A stretch of 54,614 bases of DNA, taken from NCBI GenBank assembly GCA_947470185.1, contig CANIRZ010000008.1:1-54614 (forward strand), written 5' to 3'. Position numbers and translations under genes: made by a program. The first letter of the stretch is position 1, and every line of letters starts with the position of its first letter. Below the pieces are notes generated by a model that worked only from the letters and a program-made list of their open reading frames with translations, searched no databases and had not been told where the DNA came from. Origin of the DNA: Sphingomonadales bacterium (GTDB lineage Bacteria; Pseudomonadota; Alphaproteobacteria; Sphingomonadales; Sphingomonadaceae). This document shows, in pieces, positions 9,609-18,534 of the stretch.

Positions 9609-9684
9609 AGGAGTTTAGCTCAGTTGGTAGAGCATCGGTCTCCAAAACCGAGGGCCGTGGGTTCGAGTCCCCCAACTCCTGCCA
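9609..9684 (+). tRNA. tRNA-Trp (CCA anticodon)
   Basis: A 76-nt cloverleaf. The acceptor stem AGGAGTT pairs with AACTCCT, followed by G and an encoded CCA. The D-arm region is TAGCTCAGTTGGTAGAGCA, the T loop is GTTCGAGTC, and the seven-base anticodon loop CTCCAAA gives anticodon CCA. Its place upstream of secE-nusG is the common alphaproteobacterial arrangement, here interrupted by a DUF808 gene on the opposite strand. Confidence 0.96.
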
Positions 9685-9744
9685 TTTTCTTTCGCTTTTA
9701 CAGGCACTTATGGCCCGTCGCCTGCCTGACCGGCTTAACTAAAC

Positions 9745-10650
9745 TCAATGCGCCTTGCGCTTGGCGACCATGTGGTGCACCAAAACGATCATCGCGCCGA
9801 TGGCTAGGCCAGCAATGCCGCACAAGGCTGCGTCAACCACCCAAGCCAACGCCCCTTCATGCAGGCCAAAAAATGCCGCCGGGTGGAAACCAAATCCGTG
9901 GACGACAATCTGCCCGCCAACCCATAGCATCGCGGCCGTACCCACCGTCGACAGCGCGGTCAGCAATTTTGGCATGCCCTGCACCAAAAAGCGGCCAATC
10001 GCTTGCGAAGCGCCGTTTTCTTTGCCCGCCATGTGCAGTCCAATATCATCCATCTTCACGATCAGGCCAACAACGCCATAGACCGCGATGGTGATCGCCA
10101 CCGCAACAAAGGCCAGCACGCCAGCCTCAAGCCAGATGGATGTTTCGGCAAGGCTTTTTACCTCGTTCAGTGCAATCGCCATGATTTCTGCGGACAAGAT
10201 AAAATCCGTACGCACCGCGCCCTTGACCATATTTTGTTCATGTTCAGGGCTGGTCAATTCCGCCAATTCCTCGGCTAGGTTCTCGACCTCATGCGGCACG
10301 ATTTTTTCCCAGACCTTCTCTGCGCCTTCAAAACACAGATAGGCGCCGCCCAGCATGAGAAGCGGCGTAACAGCCCAAGGCAGGAACAGGCTCAACAGCA
10401 ACGCCACTGGCAATATGATCACCAACTTGTTGAAAAACGAACCCTTGGCAATGCGCCAGATGATTGGCAATTCGCGGTCTGGGGTAAATCCGGTCACATA
10501 TTGCGGGGTGACTGCGGTATCGTCGATCACCACACCTGCGGCCTTGCTGCCGGCCTTACCCGCTGCGGCGGCGACATCGTCTAAGGATGCAGCGGCAACC
10601 TTGGCAATCATCGCAATATCGTCAAGTAAGGCAGCGAGACCGGATGGCAT
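9745..10650 (-). CDS. DUF808 (YedI-family) inner-membrane protein
   Basis: A 301-residue polytopic membrane protein of unknown function. The N-terminus MPSGLAALLDDIAMIAK, the segment KAAGVVIDDTAVTPQYV near 54-70, and several hydrophobic helices (near 94-115, 175-200, 235-255 and 265-290) match the DUF808/YedI family as I know it. The C-terminus ends in a basic tail, HHMVAKRKAH. It is the only minus-strand gene between tRNA-Trp and secE, so it is probably a separate transcription unit inserted in an otherwise conserved order. Confidence 0.88.
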   Translation of the reverse strand: MPSGLAALLDDIAMIAKVAAASLDDVAAAAGKAGSKAAGVVIDDTAVTPQYVTGFTPDRELPIIWRIAKGSFFNKLVIILPVALLLSLFLPWAVTPLLMLGGAYLCFEGAEKVWEKIVPHEVENLAEELAELTSPEHEQNMVKGAVRTDFILSAEIMAIALNEVKSLAETSIWLEAGVLAFVAVAITIAVYGVVGLIVKMDDIGLHMAGKENGASQAIGRFLVQGMPKLLTALSTVGTAAMLWVGGQIVVHGFGFHPAAFFGLHEGALAWVVDAALCGIAGLAIGAMIVLVHHMVAKRKAH

Positions 10651-10900
10651 GTGGAATTTCCCTTGATGAGATAGAGCCTTGAGAGATAGCCAAAAACCTC
10701 AACAGTTCAAGGCCGTTCGGTAATGCGCGATCCACAGCTCCGCTTTCCTAAACGGACTTGCCTGCGTTTGTTTGGTATCTTGCGTTGCGGCGAATCCATC
10801 GCTACAGACCTAGTCTTTCCGAAATGGGAACCTATATTGCTCTCGACCCGCCGGTCGGAGCGCTGGCGGCTATCCTCGGGATCGAACAGGAAGAAACGAT

Positions 10901-11101
10901 ATGGCAAAGACAAGCCCCGGTGAATTCATCCGTCAAGTGCGGACTGAAATCGGCAAGGTGGTATGGCCGACAAGGCAGGAAACCGTGCAGACCGCAATCA
11001 TGGTGTTGATCATGACGGTCATCCTTGCCGTTTTCTTTTTGGGCGTCGACGCGGTATTTGCCGCAATCGTAAAGGGACTGCTCGCGCTCGCCGAAGGCTA
11101 A
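10901..11101 (+). CDS. secE: Preprotein translocase subunit SecE
   Basis: A small essential component of the SecYEG channel, 66 residues with one transmembrane helix (about 31-58). The amphipathic helix contains the family signature KVVWPTRQE near residues 18-26. An AGGAAG ribosome-binding site sits about 9 nt before the ATG. It is followed closely by nusG, as in most bacteria. The 250 nt upstream hold no credible gene. Confidence 0.95.
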   Translation: MAKTSPGEFIRQVRTEIGKVVWPTRQETVQTAIMVLIMTVILAVFFLGVDAVFAAIVKGLLALAEG

Positions 11102-11143
11102 GCGCGGACCCTACAGAGAGTTTTGGGGAAAAGAATAGACATT

Positions 11144-11680
11144 ATGGCACGCTGGTACATCATTCACGCTTATTCGGGCTTTGAAAACAAGGTCCGCGAC
11201 CAGATTCTCTCTGAAGCAGAGCGCATTGGCCTCTCGCAATTGGTAGAGGCTGTCGAGGTTCCAACCGAACAGGTCACGGAAGTGCGCCGCGGCAAGAAGA
11301 TTAAGGCGGAGCGCAAATTCTTCCCCGGTTATGTTCTGGCAAAGCTGAACATGAACGATGATGTGTACCATTTGGTCAAGAACACGGCAAAGGTCACTGG
11401 CTTTCTAGGCGCGGGCAACAAGCCGCAGCCGATCACTGAAGCCGAAGCAGCACGCATCCTTAACACCAAGCAGGAACTCGATGCCGCGCCAAAGAAGCGC
11501 GTTTCGGTGGACTACGAAATTGGCGATCAGGTCAAGGTACTTGGCGGGCCATTTGCAAGCTTCAACGGCTTGGTAGAAGAGCTCGACTTCGACAAGAACC
11601 GCGTCAAGGTATCGGTCAGCATCTTTGGCCGTGCTACTCCAGTCGAGCTGGACTTTGAAGAAGTCGAATTGATGAAGTAA
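11144..11680 (+). CDS. nusG: Transcription termination/antitermination factor NusG
   Basis: A 178-residue RNA-polymerase-binding factor that links transcription to translation and Rho. The N-terminal NGN domain begins [14 protein letters not shown] and contains [10 protein letters not shown] near 60-69; the C-terminal KOW domain has [16 protein letters not shown] near 127-142. The ATG at 11144 gives the standard N-terminus; a TTG seven codons upstream is in frame but unlikely. The spacing to secE supports one operon. Confidence 0.96.
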   Translation: MARWYIIHAYSGFENKVRDQILSEAERIGLSQLVEAVEVPTEQVTEVRRGKKIKAERKFFPGYVLAKLNMNDDVYHLVKNTAKVTGFLGAGNKPQPITEAEAARILNTKQELDAAPKKRVSVDYEIGDQVKVLGGPFASFNGLVEELDFDKNRVKVSVSIFGRATPVELDFEEVELMK

Positions 11681-11914
11681 TGTCCCTTTCCCCGCGAGGG
11701 AAAGGATATAGCAACCGGCGACCCGCCCAGCCACAGGCTTGGCTTGCTTTTCCGGCCCACTTCACCTATTTGCGCCCCTCCTCCGATGAGAATCGGGGGA
11801 ACCCGTGCGGGAGGTTGTCGCCAAAGAGATTTGGACGCGACTGTTTGACCGCTTAATTTGATCCGCCTTCGCCCTTGCGGGCTTCGGTGGAGAAAGAATG
11901 AAAGGAGGCCACAG
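11681..11914 (+). promoter_or_regulatory. nusG-rplK spacer with hairpins, probable rplKA leader
   Basis: These 234 nt contain no gene. Directly after nusG an 8-bp perfect stem, CCTTTCCC/GGGAAAGG, with a CGCGA loop lies at 11685-11705 and has no T tract, so it may be a processing or attenuation structure rather than a terminator. A second, imperfect stem-loop (CCGCCTTCGCCC with GGGCTTCGGTGG) lies at about 11861-11889, just before the AAAGGAGG ribosome-binding site of rplK at 11901-11908. L1 commonly represses its own operon through a leader structure; whether that site is here is not shown. Confidence 0.45.
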
Positions 11915-12346
11915 ATGGCCAAGAAAATTGACGGCTATATCGGCCTGCAAGTACCTGCAGGTTCAGCCACACCATCCCCGCCAATCGGCCCAGCATTGGG
12001 TCAGCGCGGCGTGAACATCATGGAATTCTGCAAGCAATTCAATGCGGCGACCGCCGACATGGAAAAAGGCACGCCAATTCCAACGAAGATCACAGTTTTT
12101 TCTGACAAAAGCTTTACCTTCGCCATGAAGTCACCGCCTGCAACCTATCTGATCAAGAAGGTTTTGGGTCTGAAGTCCGGTTCGAAAGAGCCAGGCAAGA
12201 TCACCGCTGGAAAAATCACACGTGCGCAGCTTGAAGAAGTCGCAACCATCAAGATGGCCGACCTTAATGCGAACGACATGGACGCAGCAGTTAAAATCAT
12301 CGCAGGCTCGGCTACCGCCATGGGCCTCGAAGTAGTGGAGGGCTGA
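11915..12346 (+). CDS. rplK: 50S ribosomal protein L11
   Basis: A 143-residue component of the GTPase-associated centre of the large subunit; it binds 23S rRNA and is needed for RelA-type stringent response. The N-terminal [20 protein letters not shown] and the C-terminal rRNA-binding segment near [17 protein letters not shown] are typical. The start is fixed by a near-perfect AAAGGAGG site; upstream in-frame extension is not conserved. The rplA start follows after 4 nt. Confidence 0.97.
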   Translation: MAKKIDGYIGLQVPAGSATPSPPIGPALGQRGVNIMEFCKQFNAATADMEKGTPIPTKITVFSDKSFTFAMKSPPATYLIKKVLGLKSGSKEPGKITAGKITRAQLEEVATIKMADLNANDMDAAVKIIAGSATAMGLEVVEG

Positions 12347-12350
12347 TCCG

Positions 12351-13046
12351 ATGGCCAAGCTGACCAAAAAAGCAAAATCGCTCGCGCATCTTGATGCCGA
12401 CAAATTGTACGGCGTTGATGAAGCGTTGAAGGCAATCAAGGAAATGGCGACTGCCAAATTCGACGAGACCATTGAAGTCGCGTTAAACCTTGGCGTTGAC
12501 CCACGTCATGCGGACCAGATGGTACGTGGCATGGTTTCGCTCCCCGCCGGCACCGGTAAAGACATGAAAGTCGCCGTGTTCGCACGTGGCGACAAGGCCA
12601 CTGCGGCAACAGCCGCTGGTGCCGATAAGGTCGGCGCTGAAGACCTGATGGAAGACATGCTGGCTGGCAATCTCGATTATGACCGCGTTATTGCAACGCC
12701 GGACATGATGGGCATCGTTGGCCGCTTGGGTAAGACCTTGGGTCCAAAGGGCCTGATGCCAAACCCAAAGCTGGGCACAGTCACCATGGACGTCGCCGAA
12801 GCCGTTAAGGCGGCAAAGGCCGGTCAGGTTGAATTCCGCGTTGAAAAGCAGGGGATCATCCACAGCGGTATCGGCAAGAAGAGCTTCTCTGATTCCGACC
12901 TGCGCAAGAATTTCGACGCATTGGTTGATGCCGTCATCAAGAACAAACCAAGCGGTTCCAAGGGCAAATATGTCCGCCGCGTTGCGGTTAGCTCGTCCAT
13001 GGGCCCAGGCCTTAAGATTGATCTGGCGGACGTCCCTGGCGCTTAA
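12351..13046 (+). CDS. rplA: 50S ribosomal protein L1
   Basis: A 231-residue protein of the L1 stalk, involved in E-site tRNA release and often a translational repressor of its own operon. The diagnostic segments [19 protein letters not shown] near 125-143 and IGKKSFSD near 176 are present. It is followed by a strong terminator, so the usual continuation into rplJ does not occur here: rplJL lies 6.3 kb away. Confidence 0.97.
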   Translation: MAKLTKKAKSLAHLDADKLYGVDEALKAIKEMATAKFDETIEVALNLGVDPRHADQMVRGMVSLPAGTGKDMKVAVFARGDKATAATAAGADKVGAEDLMEDMLAGNLDYDRVIATPDMMGIVGRLGKTLGPKGLMPNPKLGTVTMDVAEAVKAAKAGQVEFRVEKQGIIHSGIGKKSFSDSDLRKNFDALVDAVIKNKPSGSKGKYVRRVAVSSSMGPGLKIDLADVPGA

Positions 13047-13070
13047 GGCGTTTCGGCAATGAACACATAA

Positions 13071-13102
13071 AGGGCTGGAGGGAAACCTCCGGCCCTTTTT
13101 CT
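13071..13102 (+). terminator. Rho-independent terminator after rplA
   Basis: An 11-bp stem, AGGGCTGGAGG with CCTCCGGCCCT (one G-U pair), closed by a GAAA tetraloop and followed by TTTTCT. It ends the secE-nusG-rplK-rplA unit 25 nt after the rplA stop. Confidence 0.9.
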
Positions 13103-13137
13103 TTGCGGCGCATGCCGTTTTCCAATAACCTTTGGTG

Positions 13138-14403
13138 ATGCGATTTTCTTTGGTCTTTACTATGGCGCTGCTTCCAATGGCCGCCGTTGCGGCTGATCCG
13201 GTCCAGCCAAAAGCCGTAGAAGCTGGCAAATCGATCGCAGTTCCAATCAGGCATATCACCCCCGGGATCGAAGTTTTGCTCTCCGACCGACTGGAGTCGC
13301 TCAAGGGAAAACGCGTCGCACTGTTGACCAACCAGACCGGCGTTGACCGCAAAGGCGTTAGCAACGTCGATCTGCTGCGCGCGCATCCCGCCATCAATCT
13401 TGTCGCGCTTTTTAGCCCCGAACATGGTGTGCGCGGCGCGGCGCAAGCGGGTGAGAAAGTGGCTTCGGGCATCGATCCCAAATCCGGCTTGCCCGTCCAC
13501 AGCCTTTACGGTGAAACCAAAATGCCAACCGCCAAGATGATGCAAGGCATTGATATCGTGCTGGTCGATCTGCAGGACGTTGGTACGCGTTTTTATACAT
13601 ATGCCTCCACGCTGCTATACATGCTGCGCGCCGCAGAGAAATCGGGGTCCGAGGTGATCGTGCTGGATCGTCCCAATCCGCAAGGCGGTGTGATGATAGA
13701 GGGGCCGGTGCTCGAACCTGCATTTGCCTCTTTCGTCGGGAGCTATGCCGTGCCGGTACGTCACGGCATGACATTCGGCGAGCTAGCCCAGATGTTCGTC
13801 GGCGAGGATAGACTGCGCACGCGCCTGCGCGTTATTCCCATGCGCGGCTGGTCGCGCGACTTAGCGCCATATTTAGCTTGGGATTTGCCTTGGGTGCCGC
13901 CCTCGCCCAATATGCTATCACCCTTAACAGCAGCAGTATATCCCGGCACGGCGTTGTTCGAGGGCACCAACATCTCCGAAGGACGGGGCAGTGAAAAACC
14001 TTTCGAATATATCGGCGGGCCTTTCATCGATGGCGCAGCACTGGCGCAACGATTGAATGCGATGGGGTTGCCGGGTGTCGATTTCAAGCCGGTTTCCTTT
14101 ACACCGGATTTTTCCAAATATGCCGTACAGCACTGTCATGGCGTATGGGTCATCCCCACCAACAATAAGACATTCCAGCCATTTCGCACCGGCATCGCTT
14201 TGGTGAAGACTGTCCACGACATGTACCCAGACAAGTTCGAATTCCGCCCCGGCGCTCCGAGCTTCTTCGACCAGCTGGCAGGAACCGACAGTGTCCGTAA
14301 AGGCATTTTGGACGGAAAATCAGTCAGCGATATCGAACGTCAATGGCAAGACGGACTTGACGCTTTTATGCACGTACGGGCGCGGTATCTGATGTATCAT
14401 TGA
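13138..14403 (+). CDS. NamZ-type exo-beta-N-acetylmuramidase (DUF1343)
   Basis: A 421-residue exported protein of the DUF1343 family, whose characterised member NamZ of Bacillus removes MurNAc from the non-reducing end of peptidoglycan fragments. A signal peptide is visible (MRFSLVFTMALLPMAAVAA, cleavage near 19). Family features are LLTNQTGVD near 62-70, FSPEHGVRG near 92-100, DLQDVGTRFYTY near 143-154, and NPQGG, GPVLEP and EGTNISEGRGSEKPFEY further on. I chose the ATG at 13138; TTG and GTG codons lie just upstream in frame. It converges with a sodium:solute symporter gene, overlapping it by 38 nt, which suggests sugar uptake as a partner function. The exact substrate here is inference. Confidence 0.85.
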   Translation: MRFSLVFTMALLPMAAVAADPVQPKAVEAGKSIAVPIRHITPGIEVLLSDRLESLKGKRVALLTNQTGVDRKGVSNVDLLRAHPAINLVALFSPEHGVRGAAQAGEKVASGIDPKSGLPVHSLYGETKMPTAKMMQGIDIVLVDLQDVGTRFYTYASTLLYMLRAAEKSGSEVIVLDRPNPQGGVMIEGPVLEPAFASFVGSYAVPVRHGMTFGELAQMFVGEDRLRTRLRVIPMRGWSRDLAPYLAWDLPWVPPSPNMLSPLTAAVYPGTALFEGTNISEGRGSEKPFEYIGGPFIDGAALAQRLNAMGLPGVDFKPVSFTPDFSKYAVQHCHGVWVIPTNNKTFQPFRTGIALVKTVHDMYPDKFEFRPGAPSFFDQLAGTDSVRKGILDGKSVSDIERQWQDGLDAFMHVRARYLMYH

Positions 14404-15928
14404 TATTACGACCTGCGCAGCACACACCAAAGGCGACCGCCGTGCCGATGCATAATTGCCATGGGAAGGCCAAAGCCTTCCACGCCGTTGGCAGGCCAAG
14501 ACTATCCACGACATAATGCTGCTGCACCAGGATTGTGACAAAGCCAGCCAGCAGAGCGGCAATCACCGACCATGTCGCCCCGCGCTTCGTAAACACCACG
14601 GTACCATAGACTCCTAACAAGCCCGAATATGCAAAGACCATGACGCCGAGCACAAATTCGAGCAATGGCGTGTCGCTGTAATGCTGCCAGTAGAAACACA
14701 GTATCGACATCGCGAACAACGCAAACGCGAGCAATAGCATCGCTATACGTCCAGCGTTGATATAATGCTGCTCGCTTGACGGTGCGCCACGCCGTTCCAG
14801 CCAAGGCCGGTAAAAATCATTCACGACCACCGCCGACATCGAGATGAGTCCGGAATTGATGGCCGCCGCTGCGATGACGCCTACGGTTACCATCCCACGC
14901 AAGCCGGGCGGGATTTCGGACAGGATGAAAGACATGAAGACCGTTATTTTTTCTCCTGCGAATGCGTTGGTCGCGCCAACACTAACGCCCATCAGGTCGG
15001 GGCGGTTGTAGAAGATGTGGAGCAGCGATCCTATCGCCATGAATAAAGCCACCACAGGGATTGCCGCCCACATGCTCGCATAAAGCGCGCGTTTGCCCGA
15101 TTGTGCGTTTTCGCATGCAAGGAAGCGCTGCGTCGTGTCCTGATCAAGCCCAGCATTGCCGATATTGAGCAACACCAAACCGGTCAGGATCGCCCAAACG
15201 GTAAACGGCTTGGTAAAGTCGAGAGACCAGTCAAACAAACGGAGTTTGTCCATTCCACCCGGTCCATATTGAAGCGCTTCCCAGATTTCCGGAGCAGGTG
15301 CAGGAATTTTCACTAGCAAAAAGATAAGCACCAGCACCGCCCCGCCGAGATAGAGCACGACCTGTACCAGGTCGCTCCAGATCACGGCATTCAGCCCGCC
15401 GAACAGTGTGAAGGCAACGCCGAAAACGACGAGCACCGCCGACGCGATAACGATATGCTGGGGCTCGACATCCAAGAAGATGATCATCGAAACCGCAATA
15501 GCGGCAAGATACAGCCGCGCGCCGCTCGCCAAGATCCGACCGACGAGATACATCCCCGCCGCTGCGCGCCTCGCCGTTGCGTCGAAACGGGCTTCCAGCA
15601 ATTCATATACAGTGGTCGCACCGATTGCGTAGAATCGCGGGATCAGGAAACGTGCAACGAGAAAGGCAGCGATGATCGCGGCGAAGTTGCTTGTGAGATA
15701 GCTGTAATCACCGCGATAGCTGTTATCGGGGGCGCCGAGAAATGTTGCCGCTGACTGCATTGTCGACAATACGGACACCGCCACCAGCCAGACCGGCGCA
15801 TGATGGCCGGCGAGAAAATAGTCATCCGCCGTTTTGGTCCGCCGTGTCGCTTGATAGCCGGCAAAAGCCAGCAATGCGACATAGGCCAACAATATGCCCC
15901 AGTCGTAAATGGTGAATGCTAATGGCAT
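14366..15928 (-). CDS. Sodium:solute symporter (SSS family)
   Basis: A 520-residue inner-membrane symporter with about 13 hydrophobic helices, beginning YDWGILLAYVALLAFAG. YFLAGHHAPVWLVAVS near 37-52 and the GGLNAVIWSDLVQ segment near 176-188 are family signatures. The substrate is not readable from sequence, but the gene faces the NamZ-type muramidase, and I recall SSS-type MurNAc transport (MurT) in Tannerella. A GGGGGA site precedes the ATG. MurNAc kinase and MurQ etherase genes are not in the window, so a full salvage pathway cannot be shown here. Confidence 0.87.
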   Translation of the reverse strand: MPLAFTIYDWGILLAYVALLAFAGYQATRRTKTADDYFLAGHHAPVWLVAVSVLSTMQSAATFLGAPDNSYRGDYSYLTSNFAAIIAAFLVARFLIPRFYAIGATTVYELLEARFDATARRAAAGMYLVGRILASGARLYLAAIAVSMIIFLDVEPQHIVIASAVLVVFGVAFTLFGGLNAVIWSDLVQVVLYLGGAVLVLIFLLVKIPAPAPEIWEALQYGPGGMDKLRLFDWSLDFTKPFTVWAILTGLVLLNIGNAGLDQDTTQRFLACENAQSGKRALYASMWAAIPVVALFMAIGSLLHIFYNRPDLMGVSVGATNAFAGEKITVFMSFILSEIPPGLRGMVTVGVIAAAAINSGLISMSAVVVNDFYRPWLERRGAPSSEQHYINAGRIAMLLLAFALFAMSILCFYWQHYSDTPLLEFVLGVMVFAYSGLLGVYGTVVFTKRGATWSVIAALLAGFVTILVQQHYVVDSLGLPTAWKALAFPWQLCIGTAVAFGVCCAGRNINDTSDTAPVRA

Positions 15929-15983
15929 GAATGATCCCCCAAGGCGCAGCCACTAGCGGAACATGCCTGTGTGTTCAAATGCG

Positions 15984-16102
15984 CTACGTCATCCTATCCA
16001 TATACCGATCCAGCGTCTCATGATAATGGCGGATGCGCATTATGACTGGCCTAACAATGTGGTTGCCGTCGGCACCGGCGAACAAACCGCCGCGGGTCCG
16101 GT
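15984..16102 (-). pseudogene. Possible 3' remnant of an unidentified gene
   Basis: Between the EamA stop and the symporter start, one minus-strand frame reads as about 40 plausible residues with good local codon use (RGGLFAGADGN, VRPVIMRIRHYHETLDRYM) ending at a TAG at 15984. Upstream the same frame runs into the EamA gene in another register and loses coherence. It may be the tail of a gene whose 5' part was lost when the EamA gene arrived. I do not recognise the family, and chance cannot be excluded. Confidence 0.3.
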
Positions 16103-17002
16103 CTATTCGATTTTCGAAATAGGTTGAACAAATCGCGGCCATAAAAGGCTTAACGCCAATCCGCCCATGACCAACGCAGCGGCAAGCAATTTCCAGCTCT
16201 GCAGCGGCTCGCCTAAGAACAGGGCGGACGCCCCCATGCCGAATATCGGTACCAGCAACGCCATCGGTGCAACGGTTGCCGCCGGATGCCGCGCCAAAAG
16301 CCATCCCCAAATGCCATAGCCGAACATCGTATTGCCAACCGCTTGCCAGACAACCGCCGCCCACGTCGTCGCTGTTGCCGCGTGCACACCCGCCATAAAG
16401 GCTGGTGCACCTTCGAAGAGCAAGGCGAGGATGAGCAGTGGCGGCACGGCAAAGATGCTGGCCCAGACCACATAAGCGAGCATGTCGACCTTACCTGCGG
16501 CACGCGAAACCATATTCCCGCTCGACCAGCAAAAAGCCGCCATGACGACAAGTATCAATCCCAATGGCGTCGCGCTGCCGTCCGAATGGGTCAGGATCAC
16601 CGCAAGCCCGCTCGTCGCCAAGCCGAGCGCAGCCCATTGGAATCCGCGCACCCGCTCGCCCGTCAACCGCATCGATAGGGCAATGGTAAAGAAGACCTGA
16701 ATCTGGACAACCAGTGAGGCAAGACCCGGCGTAATATAGCTTTTCATCGCCAGAAACAGCAGGCCAAATTGCCCCGCCCCGATCAATATCCCGTACGCCG
16801 CCAGATTGGATACAGGCACCGCAGGCCGTTTCAGGAAAAATGCAGCTGGCAAAAAAGCGCAGGTAAAGCGCAACGTCGCGAGCCACAAAGGAGGCAAATG
16901 GGTCAGCGCCAGTTTGATGACAACGAAATTCGTTCCCCACACGGCCATGACCGCAATCGCGAGCAGAAGATGCAGGCGGGGTAAGGCGGTGTTTTGCGGC
17001 AT
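16103..17002 (-). CDS. EamA/DMT-family transporter
   Basis: A 299-residue inner-membrane protein with ten predicted helices arranged as two EamA repeats (about 8-135 and 150-290). WGTNFVVIKLALTHLPP near 22-38 and the GYGIWGWLLARHPAATVAP segment near 224-242 are characteristic of drug/metabolite exporters such as YdcZ/RhaT-like and EamA proteins. The substrate is unknown. It is transcribed in the same direction as the nitrilase operon upstream (about 40 nt gap), so read-through is possible. Confidence 0.88.
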   Translation of the reverse strand: MPQNTALPRLHLLLAIAVMAVWGTNFVVIKLALTHLPPLWLATLRFTCAFLPAAFFLKRPAVPVSNLAAYGILIGAGQFGLLFLAMKSYITPGLASLVVQIQVFFTIALSMRLTGERVRGFQWAALGLATSGLAVILTHSDGSATPLGLILVVMAAFCWSSGNMVSRAAGKVDMLAYVVWASIFAVPPLLILALLFEGAPAFMAGVHAATATTWAAVVWQAVGNTMFGYGIWGWLLARHPAATVAPMALLVPIFGMGASALFLGEPLQSWKLLAAALVMGGLALSLLWPRFVQPISKIE

Positions 17003-17041
17003 AGACGCGCCCTAACGGCTTCGTCCATTTTTGCGAACTGT

Positions 17042-17947
17042 TTAATCCAGTGGCACAATTTCTACGGGCAGGTCGCTGGACTTTTCACCGCAATATTGTT
17101 CGGGCCAATGCGCAAAGGGACGCACCGCCCCTGCGCTGCGCCAGCGGTGCACACGCGAAAGATCAGCGTCGGCAATCACCCACGCCCCCTGCCCCTCGGT
17201 TCCGATCGCCACTATCCCGTCATCAGGGCTATCGCCATCGGGCGGAACGAAAACCCCCGCCGCACCATAATTTTCATCGAGTGCTGGCGACCAAGGGGCC
17301 ATGCCAACGGTTGGCGCCTGCACCACAAAAATTTGGTTTTCCAGCGCCCGCGCCTGTGCCCCAATCCGAACGCGGTGATAGCCCTGCAGGCTGTCTGTGC
17401 AAGAGGGGCACAGAATGACCTGCGCGCCTGCGGCGGCCTGCGCCCGCGCGATCATCGGGAATTCGATATCATAGCAGGTAGAGATGCCCAGCATGCCCAA
17501 AGGCGTGCGGAAAACACGCAATTCTGTTCCGCCCTTAATGTCCCAGGATTCGCGTTCAAACCGGGTCATCATGATCTTGTCCTGATGTCCGCTTTGCCCA
17601 TCGGGTAGATATAAGCTTGCCCGGTTGACGACCCGTCCGTCATCCAAAGCATGCGGGCGTGTTCCGCCAAGCACTGTGACCCCAAACTTCCGCGCCAGAT
17701 CGGTATAATGGGCATCAATCTGCGGCCCCAGCGCCACCACCGCACGCAAGGACGCGTGCAGGTCGCTGGCAGTTGGTTTGTCGATCGCCGCCAGTTCCAT
17801 CGCCGCATATTCGGGATATACCAAAAGCTGCGCGCGCTTCCCTAACGCATCAGCCGCCCATATCGCGACTTTGCCTTGCCAGTCGGCAAAGCTCGTCGGT
17901 TGCCCAATGGGATATTGGGCGGCAGCAATGCGAACGGGCGCGGTCAT
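17042..17947 (-). CDS. Carbon-nitrogen hydrolase (nitrilase superfamily)
   Basis: A 301-residue cytosolic amidase-type hydrolase. The Glu-Lys-Cys triad is visible: E46 in YPEYAAME, K124 in HQDKIMMTRFE and C158 in GISTCYDIEFP. Substrates in the superfamily include amides, carbamoyl compounds and nitriles; this one is not assigned. Its ATG overlaps the stop of the GNAT gene by 4 nt (ATGA). GNAT plus nitrilase also occur as a single fused protein in other bacteria, from memory, so the two products probably act in one pathway, perhaps acylation followed by amide hydrolysis. Confidence 0.9.
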   Translation of the reverse strand: MTAPVRIAAAQYPIGQPTSFADWQGKVAIWAADALGKRAQLLVYPEYAAMELAAIDKPTASDLHASLRAVVALGPQIDAHYTDLARKFGVTVLGGTRPHALDDGRVVNRASLYLPDGQSGHQDKIMMTRFERESWDIKGGTELRVFRTPLGMLGISTCYDIEFPMIARAQAAAGAQVILCPSCTDSLQGYHRVRIGAQARALENQIFVVQAPTVGMAPWSPALDENYGAAGVFVPPDGDSPDDGIVAIGTEGQGAWVIADADLSRVHRWRSAGAVRPFAHWPEQYCGEKSSDLPVEIVPLD

Positions 17948-18534
17948 AGGTCCCGCATCCAGAATTGCATAAGATGCGCGCTTTCAAAATCATCCCCCAG
18001 ATCCTGCCATGCGAGCGTTCCGGTCAAACCATCGACCGGCGCATAGCCGCGGGCACGCCAGAAAGGGTGCAAATCGCGTGGTGCTTCGGGCCGCATCGGG
18101 TGATCTTCGGGACGGATCACCGCACAAAAGGACGTCTGGACCGCCCCTGCCGCGCGGGCAGCAGCTTCGCGGGCGTCGAAAAAGCGATGGCCGATGCCCT
18201 GCCCCTGAAAGGCGGGCAGCAAGACCGACTCCCCGAAATAGAAGATACGCGCGACATCCAGTCCGTGTCGCCGCAACGGTTCCTGAAACTCCGGCTTTTG
18301 CGCCGCCATGGGCGATGCCGTCGCCGCACCGACAATCGCGTCACCATCCTTTGCCACGACAAGCACCGCGCCGGGTTCCCGGAAAAATTCGGCGAGATAG
18401 TCCGCCTCATAGTCCGCGGTCCCTTCATAGAGATAGGGCCAGCCCCGAAAGATACGGATACGCAGATCGTACAGCGCCGGAATGGCAGAGCGGCGCTCCT
18501 CGGGATCAATCAAGGAACGGACGTCGACAGTCAT
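17944..18534 (-). CDS. GNAT-family N-acetyltransferase
   Basis: A 196-residue acyl-CoA-dependent transferase. The acetyl-CoA pyrophosphate-binding signature is QGQGIGHRFF in the region ESVLLPAFQGQGIGHRFFDA near 113-132. The small-molecule or protein acceptor is unknown. The ATG at 18534 overlaps the upstream NTF2-like gene's stop as ATGA, which decides the start over an in-frame ATG six codons earlier. Its own stop overlaps the nitrilase start in the same way, so the three genes form a tightly coupled operon. Confidence 0.85.
   Translation of the reverse strand: MTVDVRSLIDPEERRSAIPALYDLRIRIFRGWPYLYEGTADYEADYLAEFFREPGAVLVVAKDGDAIVGAATASPMAAQKPEFQEPLRRHGLDVARIFYFGESVLLPAFQGQGIGHRFFDAREAAARAAGAVQTSFCAVIRPEDHPMRPEAPRDLHPFWRARGYAPVDGLTGTLAWQDLGDDFESAHLMQFWMRDL

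Noticed and set aside
9609-9684. tRNA-Trp as an integration site for a mobile element
   Set aside because: No integrase gene and no repeat of the tRNA 3' end was noticed downstream.
10707-10923. Short open frames on both strands upstream of secE
   Set aside because: Arg/Ser-rich, overlapping on opposite strands and without recognisable features; they look like chance frames in GC-rich DNA.
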